Assembly (NCBI RefSeq): GCF_039645975.1
Contig: NZ_CP147918.1
Span: 930,001-994,000, forward strand
Length of the DNA: 64,000 nt
Direction: 5' to 3'
Source: Sulfurimonas sp. HSL-1716
GTDB taxonomy: Bacteria; Campylobacterota; Campylobacteria; Campylobacterales; Sulfurimonadaceae
The position numbers were made by a program, and so were the translations under genes. Positions 36,169 to 44,890 of the stretch are shown piece after piece. The notes under the pieces are model-generated. The model was not told the origin of the DNA. It was given only the letters and a program-made list of their open reading frames with translations, and searched no databases. Within the stretch, counting starts at the first letter, position 1. The number at the start of each line of letters is the position of its first letter.

Positions 36169-36884
36169 AATATCTTAGCCAGATACAGCCCGTTTGAGGG
36201 GGCCGGCTTTAATGCTGTCTTTTTTTTGCATTCAAGCCGGTTTTTGAGGTCTTCTAAAGAGAATCTGCCCTCGTTTATGCCAAGCAGCATAGCGACCATC
36301 AATCGTATCTGAGAACGCAGAAAGCCGTTTGCTTCAAAATATAAAACCGTTACGCCCTTGTGGCGGTACACGGATGTTTTATATATTGTCCGCACGGTGG
36401 TCTTGTTGTCGCTTCCTCTTTTATGAAACTCTTTAAAGTCGTGTGTCCCTTCGAACAGTTTTGCTGCTTCGCGAAGAACTTCTATATTTAGTTGGTCCAC
36501 GAACGTGACGAATTCATCTTCAAAAGGGTTGGAGCGTCCCTCTTTGAGAAGATATCTGTATACGCGTCTGGAAGCACCGTAGCGTGCATGAAAATCATCA
36601 CCTGCGATCTCTATTCTTCTTACTTGTATGGAGGGCGGGAGTTTGGAGTTCATGGTCTCTAAAAGCTTCTTCGTATCTTTCCAAAATTCCGGAATCTCGA
36701 AATCTACCACCTGACCAGTCGCATGAACGCCTCTGTCCGTTCTTCCAGATGCTTCGAGCTTTGATTCGACGCCCATCGATTTTAAGACTTCCTGCAAGGT
36801 TCCGTTCACGGTTATCTTGTTCTCTTGAACCTGCGAGCCGTAAAATTTTGTACCGTTATAGGAGATGGTCGCTTTAACTTTCAA
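36159..36884 (-). CDS. truA: tRNA pseudouridine synthase A
   Basis: A 241-residue TruA, which converts uridines 38-40 of tRNA anticodon stems to pseudouridine. The catalytic Asp lies in SGRTDRGVHATGQVVDF (about residues 47-63). Other family segments are YNGTKFYGSQVQ at the N terminus, HDFKEFHKRGS and FLRSQIRLMVAMLLGIN near the C terminus. It is the last gene of the coaBC-to-truA operon and overlaps the LptF-like permease gene by four bases. Confidence 0.95.
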   Translation of the reverse strand: MKVKATISYNGTKFYGSQVQENKITVNGTLQEVLKSMGVESKLEASGRTDRGVHATGQVVDFEIPEFWKDTKKLLETMNSKLPPSIQVRRIEIAGDDFHARYGASRRVYRYLLKEGRSNPFEDEFVTFVDQLNIEVLREAAKLFEGTHDFKEFHKRGSDNKTTVRTIYKTSVYRHKGVTVLYFEANGFLRSQIRLMVAMLLGINEGRFSLEDLKNRLECKKKTALKPAPSNGLYLAKIFYS

Positions 36885-37900
36885 AATCTTGCCAATATTT
36901 TCTTGTTATATATGAAGTAACCGAGTCCCAAAGACATTATAAAAACAAAAGGGATCGTGTAAAAACCGATAACGTCTATAAGCCCGACCGTGGCTCCGTA
37001 ATACAAGACGATACTGATAAAAAGATAGAGGTACACAAAACCCTTCTGATGTCTTACATGTACGACACCGATGGCGATGACCAAGAAGAGGGATATGATA
37101 GGAAAGAGGCTCAAAAGAGTGTCTGTTATGAACATATGCCTTTTACTGTTCGCTCTGTCTTTGCTTAACCAGTATTCAAGAGGTTTTCTATAGGTGTGCA
37201 GGTCTGTTTTCATCATATCGTTTATAATCATGGTTTCGTAATCGATCTGTGAAAGGCTGCTTGCGGTGTAGCTGTATCCCTCTCCGTTATGAAGCTTGAG
37301 CTTTAGTATGCCGTTTTGGTTGATGACCTCTGCCTTTTTTGCATTTATGAGGATTTCGTCATTTTTCTCTTTGTTAAACAAAAAGACATCTCCGAAAGTT
37401 CCGTCTTCATTATTTTTTCCGACATATAAAAGCCAGTTTCCGAAGTTATTTCCGAACTCGGATGCTTTTATATTAAACTTGGCTTCGCTCTTTTTGTAGG
37501 AGATGAAATTACTCGATAACACCGTAGCATGCGGAAAGAGGATAAAAAAATCAAAGACCAAAAGCAGACAGAGCAGTATGGCGGGTTTGAGAAAGGTCTT
37601 TATCAAAAAGCCCGGCTTTATACCGAGTGCAAAGACGACTATCATCTCGTTATCGTTGGAGAGCCGAAACAGCGTCAGGGTCGCAGAGATGAAAAAAGTA
37701 ACGGGAAGGGTATAAAAAAGTATCTCGGGAAGTACGAAGACGTAAAGCTTTAGCATCTCCAAAAACGTCAGCTGAATTACCGCCGTGTAGGTCGCGAGCT
37801 TTATCATAAATATGACGGACGCAATAGCAAAAAGAGGCAAAAATATGGATAAAAACAGAATAGAAAAATTATTTATGATATAGCGTCTGAGTTTATGCAT
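36881..37900 (-). CDS. LptF/LptG-family permease
   Basis: A 339-residue YjgP/YjgQ-family inner-membrane protein, a subunit of the ABC exporter that pulls lipopolysaccharide from the inner membrane towards the outer membrane. It has an N-terminal hydrophobic helix pair, IVVFALGIKPGFLIKTFLKP in the coupling region, a periplasmic jellyroll of about 110 residues, and three C-terminal helices. Which of LptF or LptG it is cannot be told from the sequence alone. It overlaps truA by four bases and the prepilin peptidase gene by eight. Confidence 0.88.
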   Translation of the reverse strand: MHKLRRYIINNFSILFLSIFLPLFAIASVIFMIKLATYTAVIQLTFLEMLKLYVFVLPEILFYTLPVTFFISATLTLFRLSNDNEMIVVFALGIKPGFLIKTFLKPAILLCLLLVFDFFILFPHATVLSSNFISYKKSEAKFNIKASEFGNNFGNWLLYVGKNNEDGTFGDVFLFNKEKNDEILINAKKAEVINQNGILKLKLHNGEGYSYTASSLSQIDYETMIINDMMKTDLHTYRKPLEYWLSKDRANSKRHMFITDTLLSLFPIISLFLVIAIGVVHVRHQKGFVYLYLFISIVLYYGATVGLIDVIGFYTIPFVFIMSLGLGYFIYNKKILARF

Positions 37901-38711
37901 ACAGGTTTTCCAAATAGTTGTAGATTTGTGAATCGAGAAGATAGGTTATGAACGTTGCAAGCGCCAAAAACGGGATGAACGGCACTCTTTGCTCTTCGGC
38001 CGAACGGTTCATGACCAAAAGCATGACCGGAAGCGCCAAAACGGCCGCCAAAAAGATGGCAAAAAGGGTGAGTTTGAGTCCCAAAAGCGCACCCATGGTA
38101 GCGGCTATCATAATGTCGGCTTCACCCATCGCTTCGACAAATGGATATCTGTGATAATGCTTTGTCCAAGGGGTATCGTTTCTTTTTGCCTTTTTATAGG
38201 CAGCTGATGTCAGTACGTAAGAGAGAGCAAACCTCAAAAGCGTGAACCCGCCGGCAAAGAGCAGGGCGTTTTGAAGATTTACGATCAGCATATCAAGTGA
38301 ATATGCGCTGAGTACCGCAAGCAAAAGCGCCAAAAGATTGAGACTGTCCGGTACCGTCTTGTACTTGAAATCGATCATCGAGAGTGCAAGGAGCACTAAA
38401 AAAGCGAGTGCCGTAAAAGTCGAAGAAAGAGTAATGCCCATTTTGTAGGCGATGATGAAAAATATCATTCCGCTTAAAAATTCGATCGCTGGGTACTGGA
38501 TGGAGACGGGCGCTTTGCAAAACGAGCATTTTCCTCCTAAAAAGATCCATGAGATCAGCGGAATGTTGTGCCAAGGTTTTAAAGGCGTATTGCAGGAGAA
38601 ACAGTGAGATGCGGGAAACATAACACTTTCGTCTTTTGGTATGCGCAAAATAACGACATTTAAAAATGAACCGAATAGCGTACCGAATATAAATACTAAA
38701 AAAAGTTCCAC
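37893..38711 (-). CDS. Prepilin peptidase / N-methyltransferase (type IV leader peptidase)
   Basis: A 272-residue A24-family aspartyl protease that cleaves and N-methylates type IV prepilins or pseudopilins. The N-terminal cytoplasmic DiS_P_DiS domain has two CxxC pairs (CFSCNTPL and CSFCKAPV) that bind zinc. The two catalytic aspartates occur in SMIDFKYKTVPD and in GEADIMIAATMGA, each at the edge of a membrane helix. No pilin genes lie nearby in the window. Its start shares one base with the uppS stop. Confidence 0.94.
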   Translation of the reverse strand: MELFLVFIFGTLFGSFLNVVILRIPKDESVMFPASHCFSCNTPLKPWHNIPLISWIFLGGKCSFCKAPVSIQYPAIEFLSGMIFFIIAYKMGITLSSTFTALAFLVLLALSMIDFKYKTVPDSLNLLALLLAVLSAYSLDMLIVNLQNALLFAGGFTLLRFALSYVLTSAAYKKAKRNDTPWTKHYHRYPFVEAMGEADIMIAATMGALLGLKLTLFAIFLAAVLALPVMLLVMNRSAEEQRVPFIPFLALATFITYLLDSQIYNYLENLYA

Positions 38712-39388
38712 TAATTAAGCCCTCCGAATCTGCGTTCTCTTTTGCCGAACTCGTTTAATATGTCTGTTAATTCATCCTCATGAAAGTCGGGCCACAGCGT
38801 GTCGGTGAAGAAAAGTTCGGCATAACTGAGCTGCCAGAGCAGGAAGTTCGATATTCTCTGGTCTCCGCCTGTTCTTATCATGATATCCACCTGATGTTTG
38901 CAGTCCAGCGCGTTTGACAACATCTCGTTCGTTATATCTTTCTTCTCATGTCTGAGTTTGTTTACCGCACGTAATATCTCGTCATGCGAACCGTAATTTA
39001 GAGCCAGGCTTTGAACAAGCCCGTCGCAGTGCGCAGTTTTTTGTTTTACCTCTTTTATCAGTTTTTGAAGCGATGCGGAAAATGCTCTGATATCGCCGAT
39101 CGGCTCGAATCTGATGTTGTTTTTGATGTAGACCTCAAGCTCGTTTTTCAGGTATTTTTCCAGAAGTTTCATTAAAAACTCCACTTCAAGGCGGGGACGT
39201 TTCCAGTTTTCGGTCGAAAAGGCGTAAAGCGTGAGTCTTTCGATATCTTTGTGAGTCGCGCAGAACTTTGTTATCTCCCGTACGGCTTTTGCTCCCTGTT
39301 CGTGCCCTTTGACCCTTTTTTGCTTTTTGCTCTCGGCCCAGCGTCCGTTTCCGTCCATGATGATGGCTACATGCAAAGCCTTATTCAT
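38711..39388 (-). CDS. uppS: Undecaprenyl diphosphate synthase
   Basis: A 225-residue cis-prenyltransferase making the C55 lipid carrier for peptidoglycan and surface polysaccharides. The catalytic loop is IIMDGNGRWAESK, near residues 9-21. Further conserved blocks are LTLYAFSTENWKRP, ALNYGSHDEI and the C-terminal RTGGDQRISNFLLWQ and ELFFTDTLWPDF. It overlaps the FliK-like hypothetical gene by four bases and the prepilin peptidase gene by one. Confidence 0.96.
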   Translation of the reverse strand: MNKALHVAIIMDGNGRWAESKKQKRVKGHEQGAKAVREITKFCATHKDIERLTLYAFSTENWKRPRLEVEFLMKLLEKYLKNELEVYIKNNIRFEPIGDIRAFSASLQKLIKEVKQKTAHCDGLVQSLALNYGSHDEILRAVNKLRHEKKDITNEMLSNALDCKHQVDIMIRTGGDQRISNFLLWQLSYAELFFTDTLWPDFHEDELTDILNEFGKRERRFGGLN

Positions 39389-40137
39389 ACGTTTATATCC
39401 AAAATAGCGTTGGTCTGCAGGTTATAAAGAGGCTGTATATCTTCTTTGAGATGTATGTTCGTTTTATATCTGATATTGTTCAAATTCTCTTCCAAAAAAA
39501 GTTTTGTCGTTTTAAACGCTACGTTCAAATCTATGGATATCTCATCTTCTATGAGTATTATGGTTCCATCGACCGGTCCTAGATTGTGAAGTGCGGCGTA
39601 GAAATCTATTTGAGATCTTTTTGTAGTTTTATTGTATCGTTTTTTCATTTGAAATAGCCCAAAATAGTGCTGATACTGCAAAGGAATCGTCAGCGTGTTT
39701 TGCAAGACCGACAGAAGCAGGTTGGAAAGCTGGGAAAATTCCTCTTTTGAAGATGCGTGCGAGAGATGTTCCAGAAGTCTGTTTTTGATGTTTTCAAGCG
39801 GCTTTTCATGTGTCAGTATGCTATGCAGCTCTTTTGCTTCAAAGAGCAAAGGAAGATTTTGCAGATGTTTTAAAACGGCGGGATGTTTGATAAGCTTTGA
39901 AAGTATCGGAATCGAGTTTTGTTTTACCTCGATCTGCGTCCAGTATCTTGCACCCTCTTGCAGTTTGTTTTCACTGTTTGCCGTCAGCTCTTTAGAAGCT
40001 GTTTGAATGAGATACTTGCTCTCTCCCAAGGATTTGATCACGTCAATAGTGAGCAGTTTTATAAGCGCTTTGGCTTCGGCGGGCGAAGAGGAAGCCAGTT
40101 TAAGTATATTGGAAAGGTCGCTTACGGAAAAACTCAT
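39385..40137 (-). CDS. Hypothetical protein, FliK-like C terminus
   Basis: A 250-residue soluble protein without a firm family. The C-terminal third (DFYAALHNLGPVDGTIILI, then EISIDLNVAFKTTKLFLEEN) resembles the C-terminal domain of flagellar hook-length control protein FliK, in which a conserved LGxVxV strand is followed by an amphipathic helix. The N-terminal two-thirds is helical. That link is weak. Its position between coaBC and uppS matches a conserved hypothetical gene that I remember at the same place in Campylobacter. It overlaps both neighbours by four bases. Confidence 0.8.
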   Translation of the reverse strand: MSFSVSDLSNILKLASSSPAEAKALIKLLTIDVIKSLGESKYLIQTASKELTANSENKLQEGARYWTQIEVKQNSIPILSKLIKHPAVLKHLQNLPLLFEAKELHSILTHEKPLENIKNRLLEHLSHASSKEEFSQLSNLLLSVLQNTLTIPLQYQHYFGLFQMKKRYNKTTKRSQIDFYAALHNLGPVDGTIILIEDEISIDLNVAFKTTKLFLEENLNNIRYKTNIHLKEDIQPLYNLQTNAILDINV

Positions 40138-41402
40138 AGCTGTTTTGCGTTTTCCAGAATTTTAAATGAAAGGGATAGTTTGTCCGTACGTGCAAGCGTA
40201 AGGGAACCTTCTTTTGTGATGAACTCTATCTCGTTGTCATCGGTGCCGAAGCTTTTATCGTCTGACAAGAGGTTGAGGCAAACGGCATCTGCTCCTTTGT
40301 CTGTTATAAGCGAAGCCGCATTTTCTTTTGCATGAGCGGCGTCTGTCTCGGCTTTGAAACCGACGACTTTTATTCCCTCTTTATCTACGTTTTTCAAGAT
40401 ATCGGTGTTTTGTTTTAGTTCAAGACTCCAAGACGAGCCAAGAGCCTCTTTTTTGAGTTTGCCGTTTTGTGCATATGCCGGGATATAATCGCTGACGGCG
40501 GCAGCCATAAAGAGATAGGGCTCTTTTTGTATAAGTTCGATCGGTTTGTCCGAAGCAAGCGAAGGTTTTGAGAGTTTACCTTTTTTTGCGATGCGTATCG
40601 AATCGGTTACGAACTCCTGCATCTCTTCACTTGAACTTACGTCTATGGTATGTACGGCTTTTGGCAGATCGGCGTCAAACTTCGTGGCTATGAGGTTGAC
40701 GTCCGCACCTTTGCAAAAGAGCGCAGCTGCAAGCGCGCTTGCCATCTTGCCGCTTGAAAAGTTGGAGATATAACGCACGTCGTCTATCTTTTCGACCGTT
40801 CCTCCGCCTGTCACTATGACGCGTCTGTCTACCCAAAAATCCTCTTTTAAAATCTCTCTTGCAATATACCAGAATATCTCGGAAGGTTCGGCCATGGCGC
40901 CGTCCCCGACGGTCTTGCAGGCAAGCTCTTTCGTCTGAGTTGCCACCACTTCATAGTTAGCGATGGCGAGCATCTTTAGATTGCCCTGTGTTATGGGGTT
41001 TGCAAGCATATTTGTGTTTGCAGAAGGTGCTATTATTTTTTTGTAGGGGTATGCCAGCGCGCATTGAAGCAGCATGTTGTCGGCAACGGCGTTAGCCAGT
41101 TTTGCAATTGTGTTCGCGCTGCAGGGCGCTATGACGAAGATATCGGCCCACTCTGTTGTTTTAATATGGTTATGATCGCTTGACCATGATTCGCTTTGTT
41201 CGTCGAGCACTTTGTTCGTACAAAGCGCTTCGAATGTAAGCGGAGTCACGAATTTTTTGGCAGCTTCGCTCATGACGACTCTTACATCGGCGCCTGCTTT
41301 TGTAAGCAGACGGATGAGTTCAAGCGATTTGTAGATCGCGATAGAACCCGTCACTCCCAAAAGTATTTTCTTGTCTTTTAACAGATCGGAGGGTATAACC
41401 AT
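40134..41402 (-). CDS. coaBC: Bifunctional phosphopantothenoylcysteine synthetase/decarboxylase
   Basis: A 422-residue CoaBC (Dfp) catalysing two steps of coenzyme A synthesis. The flavin-dependent decarboxylase half (about 1-195) has GVTGSIAIYKSLELIRLL, the catalytic-His region NHIKTTEWADIFVIAPCSAN, SANTNMLANP and CKTVGDGAMAEPSEI. The CTP-dependent synthetase half starts RRVIVTGGGTVEKIDDVRY and continues with NFSSGKMASALA. It is the first gene of the operon running to truA. With the coaX start at the right edge, two CoA-pathway enzymes lie in the window. Confidence 0.96.
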   Translation of the reverse strand: MVIPSDLLKDKKILLGVTGSIAIYKSLELIRLLTKAGADVRVVMSEAAKKFVTPLTFEALCTNKVLDEQSESWSSDHNHIKTTEWADIFVIAPCSANTIAKLANAVADNMLLQCALAYPYKKIIAPSANTNMLANPITQGNLKMLAIANYEVVATQTKELACKTVGDGAMAEPSEIFWYIAREILKEDFWVDRRVIVTGGGTVEKIDDVRYISNFSSGKMASALAAALFCKGADVNLIATKFDADLPKAVHTIDVSSSEEMQEFVTDSIRIAKKGKLSKPSLASDKPIELIQKEPYLFMAAAVSDYIPAYAQNGKLKKEALGSSWSLELKQNTDILKNVDKEGIKVVGFKAETDAAHAKENAASLITDKGADAVCLNLLSDDKSFGTDDNEIEFITKEGSLTLARTDKLSLSFKILENAKQL

Positions 41403-41481
41403 TTTCAGCCTTGTCGTATATACTTGGTTTAAGTGTTATATTTTAGCATTAAATGGCTTAATAGCTTTAATCTACTTGTTT

Positions 41482-42714
41482 TTAACTCTGTAATATCTCA
41501 TATTTTATGCGGGCTTTTTCATAACAGCTCTGCAAGTGCTCTTTTAACATCTCTACAACGGCAAAATCAAGTTTTCCGTCTTCGCACATCCGGTAGAGGA
41601 TATCGTAAGCCTCATTCATATCAAGTCCTGCTCTGTAGGGTCTGTCTTGTATGAGAGCTTGAAATATGTCTGCTACCGTTATGATCCTTGCTTCTATGGG
41701 AATATCCGATGCACTGAGATTGTACGGGTATCCTTTGGCATCCAGAGTTTCATGATGAAGAGACGCCAAATGGGCTATCTCTTTAAAACCTTTGATATGT
41801 CTGAGTATGATAAACGAATCAAATCCGTGGCGGTTCATTATCAATCTTTCATCGGTATTTAGTTTTGAAGGTTTGTCCAATATGGCGTCATCGACTCTTA
41901 GTTTTCCAAGATCGTGCAGCAGGGCAGCCAACTCTATCTTCTCGCAGCTCTCTTTAGGAAGTTCGAACAGATCGGCTAAATAACGCGAGAGGCTGCTTAC
42001 GCTGATGGAGTGTTCAGAGGTAAACGTGCTTTTCGCATCTACGACGGCGGCAAACATAAGAGATATCTCTTTGATCTCTTCAAACGAGAGATCTTTGTCA
42101 AAACCTTTTTCTATCCACTCCAAGAAGTACTCTTCCAATGCTTCGTTCTCAAGATAAAACCAGAATGAATCACGAGCGGATATTGTCATAAAACCTTCTA
42201 CTAATTTCGGTGAGAACATAATGCCTGAGTATTTGTTGACGGTTTCTTGCATAGAGCGTATAGATCTTATGCCGCTGTTCTTCATCTGAGCGTTGAGAGC
42301 ATCTATCCTGTCTACAAGATAGATAAGGTTGGATACCTCTTTTTCACGTTGGCTGAGCGTATCGGGCAGGTCTTGCCAATGGGTATGGTGGTATCTTACG
42401 TAAGTGGAAAATCTGCCGTAAGTTTTTGTCGTCTTTAAGAGGCCTTCCCCGCGTATGGAGTGGACTTGAGAGTTGTCCCAGTCGAGTTCCGTGACGAGAT
42501 GGGTGTGAACATCCGTTGAAGAAACACCGCAGTCATGCAGCATCCCTGTAAAGATGATGTCGTCGATGAGTGTTTTGTCCCAAGAAAGCTCTTTAGCGAG
42601 TTCAGCTGCCATATATGCCACTCTTTTGCCGTGCAGAGTGTCGTCTATGCCGACAAAGTCCAACGCTCCCGAGAGGGCGTAAGTCACCTCTCTTATATTT
42701 AATGAATATTTCAC
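41482..42714 (-). CDS. Tandem HD-domain phosphohydrolase, C-terminal HD-GYP-like
   Basis: A 410-residue protein with two HD domains. The N-terminal one (about residues 25-160) keeps HGKRVAYMAAEL, LHDCG, and RYHHTHW but lacks a GYP segment. The C-terminal one (about 230-390) has HSISVSSLSRYLADLF, LLHDLGKLRVDDAIL and HHETLDAKGYP, a slightly altered version of the HHExxDGxGYP motif of c-di-GMP phosphodiesterases. The metal-binding HD pairs are present in both. It carries no sensor or receiver domain. Cyclic dinucleotide hydrolysis is likely but not proven. Confidence 0.88.
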   Translation of the reverse strand: MKYSLNIREVTYALSGALDFVGIDDTLHGKRVAYMAAELAKELSWDKTLIDDIIFTGMLHDCGVSSTDVHTHLVTELDWDNSQVHSIRGEGLLKTTKTYGRFSTYVRYHHTHWQDLPDTLSQREKEVSNLIYLVDRIDALNAQMKNSGIRSIRSMQETVNKYSGIMFSPKLVEGFMTISARDSFWFYLENEALEEYFLEWIEKGFDKDLSFEEIKEISLMFAAVVDAKSTFTSEHSISVSSLSRYLADLFELPKESCEKIELAALLHDLGKLRVDDAILDKPSKLNTDERLIMNRHGFDSFIILRHIKGFKEIAHLASLHHETLDAKGYPYNLSASDIPIEARIITVADIFQALIQDRPYRAGLDMNEAYDILYRMCEDGKLDFAVVEMLKEHLQSCYEKARIKYEILQS

Positions 42715-42791
42715 ACTACACCTCGCAAAATATTAAAAAAGTTTATATAAAAAGTGTAGCGCAAAAACTATTTTTTCATACTTAATCACTC

Positions 42792-44012
42792 TTATTTGCA
42801 ATATTCTGCAAAAGCGTTTATCTCATCTTTTAATGTCCTGTACTCTATAAGGCTTTCCTTTAACGACTCTGGTATCTCTTTTGCAGAAGCGCCTGAGAGA
42901 AGACCGAGTATTATTCCTCTGTGTACGTTGTCACCGCCTGCGTTCGCGTTGTCAAAAAGAGAAGATTTAAAATCAAAACCGTTTTTATATAAGAAATAAA
43001 ATATCAGAGGTACTCCGTGTTCGGGATAACATGCCGTGGCAAAACGTTTTGTTATCATGCTCTCATCGGTGGCGGAGGGGAGGATCTCGTCGAGGTATTC
43101 GTCCGAAAATTCGGTATGTATCTTCCACATCAGCTCTTTTGGGATGTTGCTGGGGCCTTTATGGTCATGATACATCCTTGTCAATTCATCTCCGTGTATC
43201 TTGATGAGAGGGATCTGTTTTGCATATTCATTCAACTGTTTCATCGGTTCTTCACCGTGCAGAAGCTTTGTCAAAAACGGTATAAGCACGCCAAGAGCAG
43301 AAGAGATGTTTTGAGACCTGTGAGTCAGTTCTTGATGTGTTATGGCGACACCCAAGCCCTCGTACGAGTTCTTTGAGAGCAGAGAAAGCACAAGCGGACG
43401 GATAATGCCTCCATGCGCGGCGATCGACCATTTGTCCTTTTGACTTCCTGCACACAGCTCCGGAGGTATCCCTTTGGAGTAGTTTTCAAACCAGTCGCGC
43501 AGGTAGATCTCCAGATAGGGATCGCGGTTCGTTCCCGAGGTCATATACTGTACAAAATCATCCAAAAAACTTTTTTCGTCATAACCGCCGTTTTTGATGA
43601 CGGAGCGCATAAGGACTCTGATGAGGTTCGCTCCCAGAGTGTTCTCTCCCGCTTTGAGTCCATGGTGGTAGTGGTATCTTTCATCAAAACGGGGCATAAG
43701 ATTGCCGTGTTCTCCCGAATGTGCCATCACGTCTGTTTGCAGATGGCTGTACGAGGTGTCGTAAAAGCGGATGTGTTCATGCAGGATATCGTACGAACGA
43801 CCGAGTTCTTTGGCATTTTTCACATCGGGAAAGTAGGGATTACCGACCATAAAAGACTCAAGATGGGGATGAGGTGCATCGTTATAACCCGTGATCTTCC
43901 CGAAATCTTTTTTAAGATAATCCAGATTATAGTACCAGTGTGCCGGCATACAGACGGCGTCTGAGATAAACAGACCCCAAAGTGCGTTTTTGATTCGTAA
44001 AACATCTCTCAT
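42792..44012 (-). CDS. ADP-ribosylglycohydrolase-family protein, altered metal site
   Basis: A 406-residue protein of the PF03747 fold. Its N terminus is ALWGLFISDAVCMPAHWYYN, with the expected early Asp. Near the C terminus the usual GGDTDT metal-binding motif is replaced by AGGDNVHRGIILGLLSGA. This is the form seen in a divergent branch (including J1-crystallin-like proteins, from memory), so classical removal of ADP-ribose from arginine is doubtful. Histidine-rich patches (YHYHHG) occur around residue 105. AAAGG seven bases upstream supports the ATG at 44012 over one ten codons earlier. It is not adjacent to the DarT toxin. Confidence 0.85.
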   Translation of the reverse strand: MRDVLRIKNALWGLFISDAVCMPAHWYYNLDYLKKDFGKITGYNDAPHPHLESFMVGNPYFPDVKNAKELGRSYDILHEHIRFYDTSYSHLQTDVMAHSGEHGNLMPRFDERYHYHHGLKAGENTLGANLIRVLMRSVIKNGGYDEKSFLDDFVQYMTSGTNRDPYLEIYLRDWFENYSKGIPPELCAGSQKDKWSIAAHGGIIRPLVLSLLSKNSYEGLGVAITHQELTHRSQNISSALGVLIPFLTKLLHGEEPMKQLNEYAKQIPLIKIHGDELTRMYHDHKGPSNIPKELMWKIHTEFSDEYLDEILPSATDESMITKRFATACYPEHGVPLIFYFLYKNGFDFKSSLFDNANAGGDNVHRGIILGLLSGASAKEIPESLKESLIEYRTLKDEINAFAEYCK

Positions 44013-44130
44013 ACGGCTACCTTTTGTCAAAGTACTAAGCATAAAGGAGTATTATATGCCTTAAATCAAAAAGTAGATTAAAAAAACGAAGCTACTTAAG
44101 CCCTTTAAGAGCTTTTTTTCGGTGTTGTTT

Positions 44131-44871
44131 CTAGAAGTCTAAAAACTTGAACTCTGCTACGATAGGGTTATGGTCGGAGATATTTTTGCTGTTTATGACA
44201 TGCGAATCGACAAGCTCAAGACCTCTGTAAAATATATGATCCAGACTGTGTGAAAAGACTTTTTTCAGATTCGTATTATCGGAAAATGTGACCTGCTTAA
44301 GGGAGAGATCGCTTGTGAACTCTCGCAGGGATTCCACTCGTTTGGTGTTCCATGTATTAAAATCTCCTGCGACGATCATAGCCCCTTTATGTGATATGAC
44401 AGCTGATCTGATGTTTTGGAGTTCATTGTAAAAGTCGCTGTTCTTTACAAAATTTATCGCATGCAGATTTACTATTATCAGCTTTTTTTCGTTTGATATC
44501 TTGTGTTCGGTTATGAGTGTGACCTTGTGCGTGGTGTAGAGCATCTCCTTTTTCTTTGTAAGCAGGGAAAGAACGTTGTCGCAAGAGATCTTAAATGCAC
44601 TCAAAACACCGAAAACATGGCTTTTCGTTTGGATATTTGGAGAGAGGATATAGGAGTAGTCGTATATATCCAGTTCATTCGTTACCCGTTTTTTAACCTC
44701 CTGTAAAAGCAGGATGTCTATCTTTTTGTCTTCGATAAGAGAGTCTAAGAACTCTTTGTAAGCGCCCGAAAGAGAGAGTTTTGCTACATTCCAGCATAAA
44801 ACGGTAAAATTCTCGTTACAGTATCTGTCTTGATGGTTCAAAGATTTTATATAGTTGCCTGGTAAAAACAT
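44131..44871 (-). CDS. Endonuclease/exonuclease/phosphatase-family protein
   Basis: A 246-residue EEP-fold metal-dependent phosphohydrolase. VLCWNVAKLS opens the fold, DILLLQEV supplies the metal-binding Glu, VAGDFNTWN the catalytic Asp-Asn pair, DHIFYRG a further conserved Asp and SDHNPIVAEF the C-terminal Asp-His. The family includes DNases, phospholipases and phosphatases; similarity to YafD-type proteins and to the following cardiolipin synthase gene (about 20 bases upstream) hints at a membrane or nucleic-acid substrate, without proof. Confidence 0.88.
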   Translation of the reverse strand: MFLPGNYIKSLNHQDRYCNENFTVLCWNVAKLSLSGAYKEFLDSLIEDKKIDILLLQEVKKRVTNELDIYDYSYILSPNIQTKSHVFGVLSAFKISCDNVLSLLTKKKEMLYTTHKVTLITEHKISNEKKLIIVNLHAINFVKNSDFYNELQNIRSAVISHKGAMIVAGDFNTWNTKRVESLREFTSDLSLKQVTFSDNTNLKKVFSHSLDHIFYRGLELVDSHVINSKNISDHNPIVAEFKFLDF

Positions 44872-44890
44872 TCTCTTCTCTTTTCCTTCG

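Noticed and set aside
44043-44130. Possible terminator: weak AAGC/GCTT stem followed by seven T on the plus strand
   Set aside because: Both flanking genes are on the minus strand, and the stem has an internal mismatch and almost no loop.
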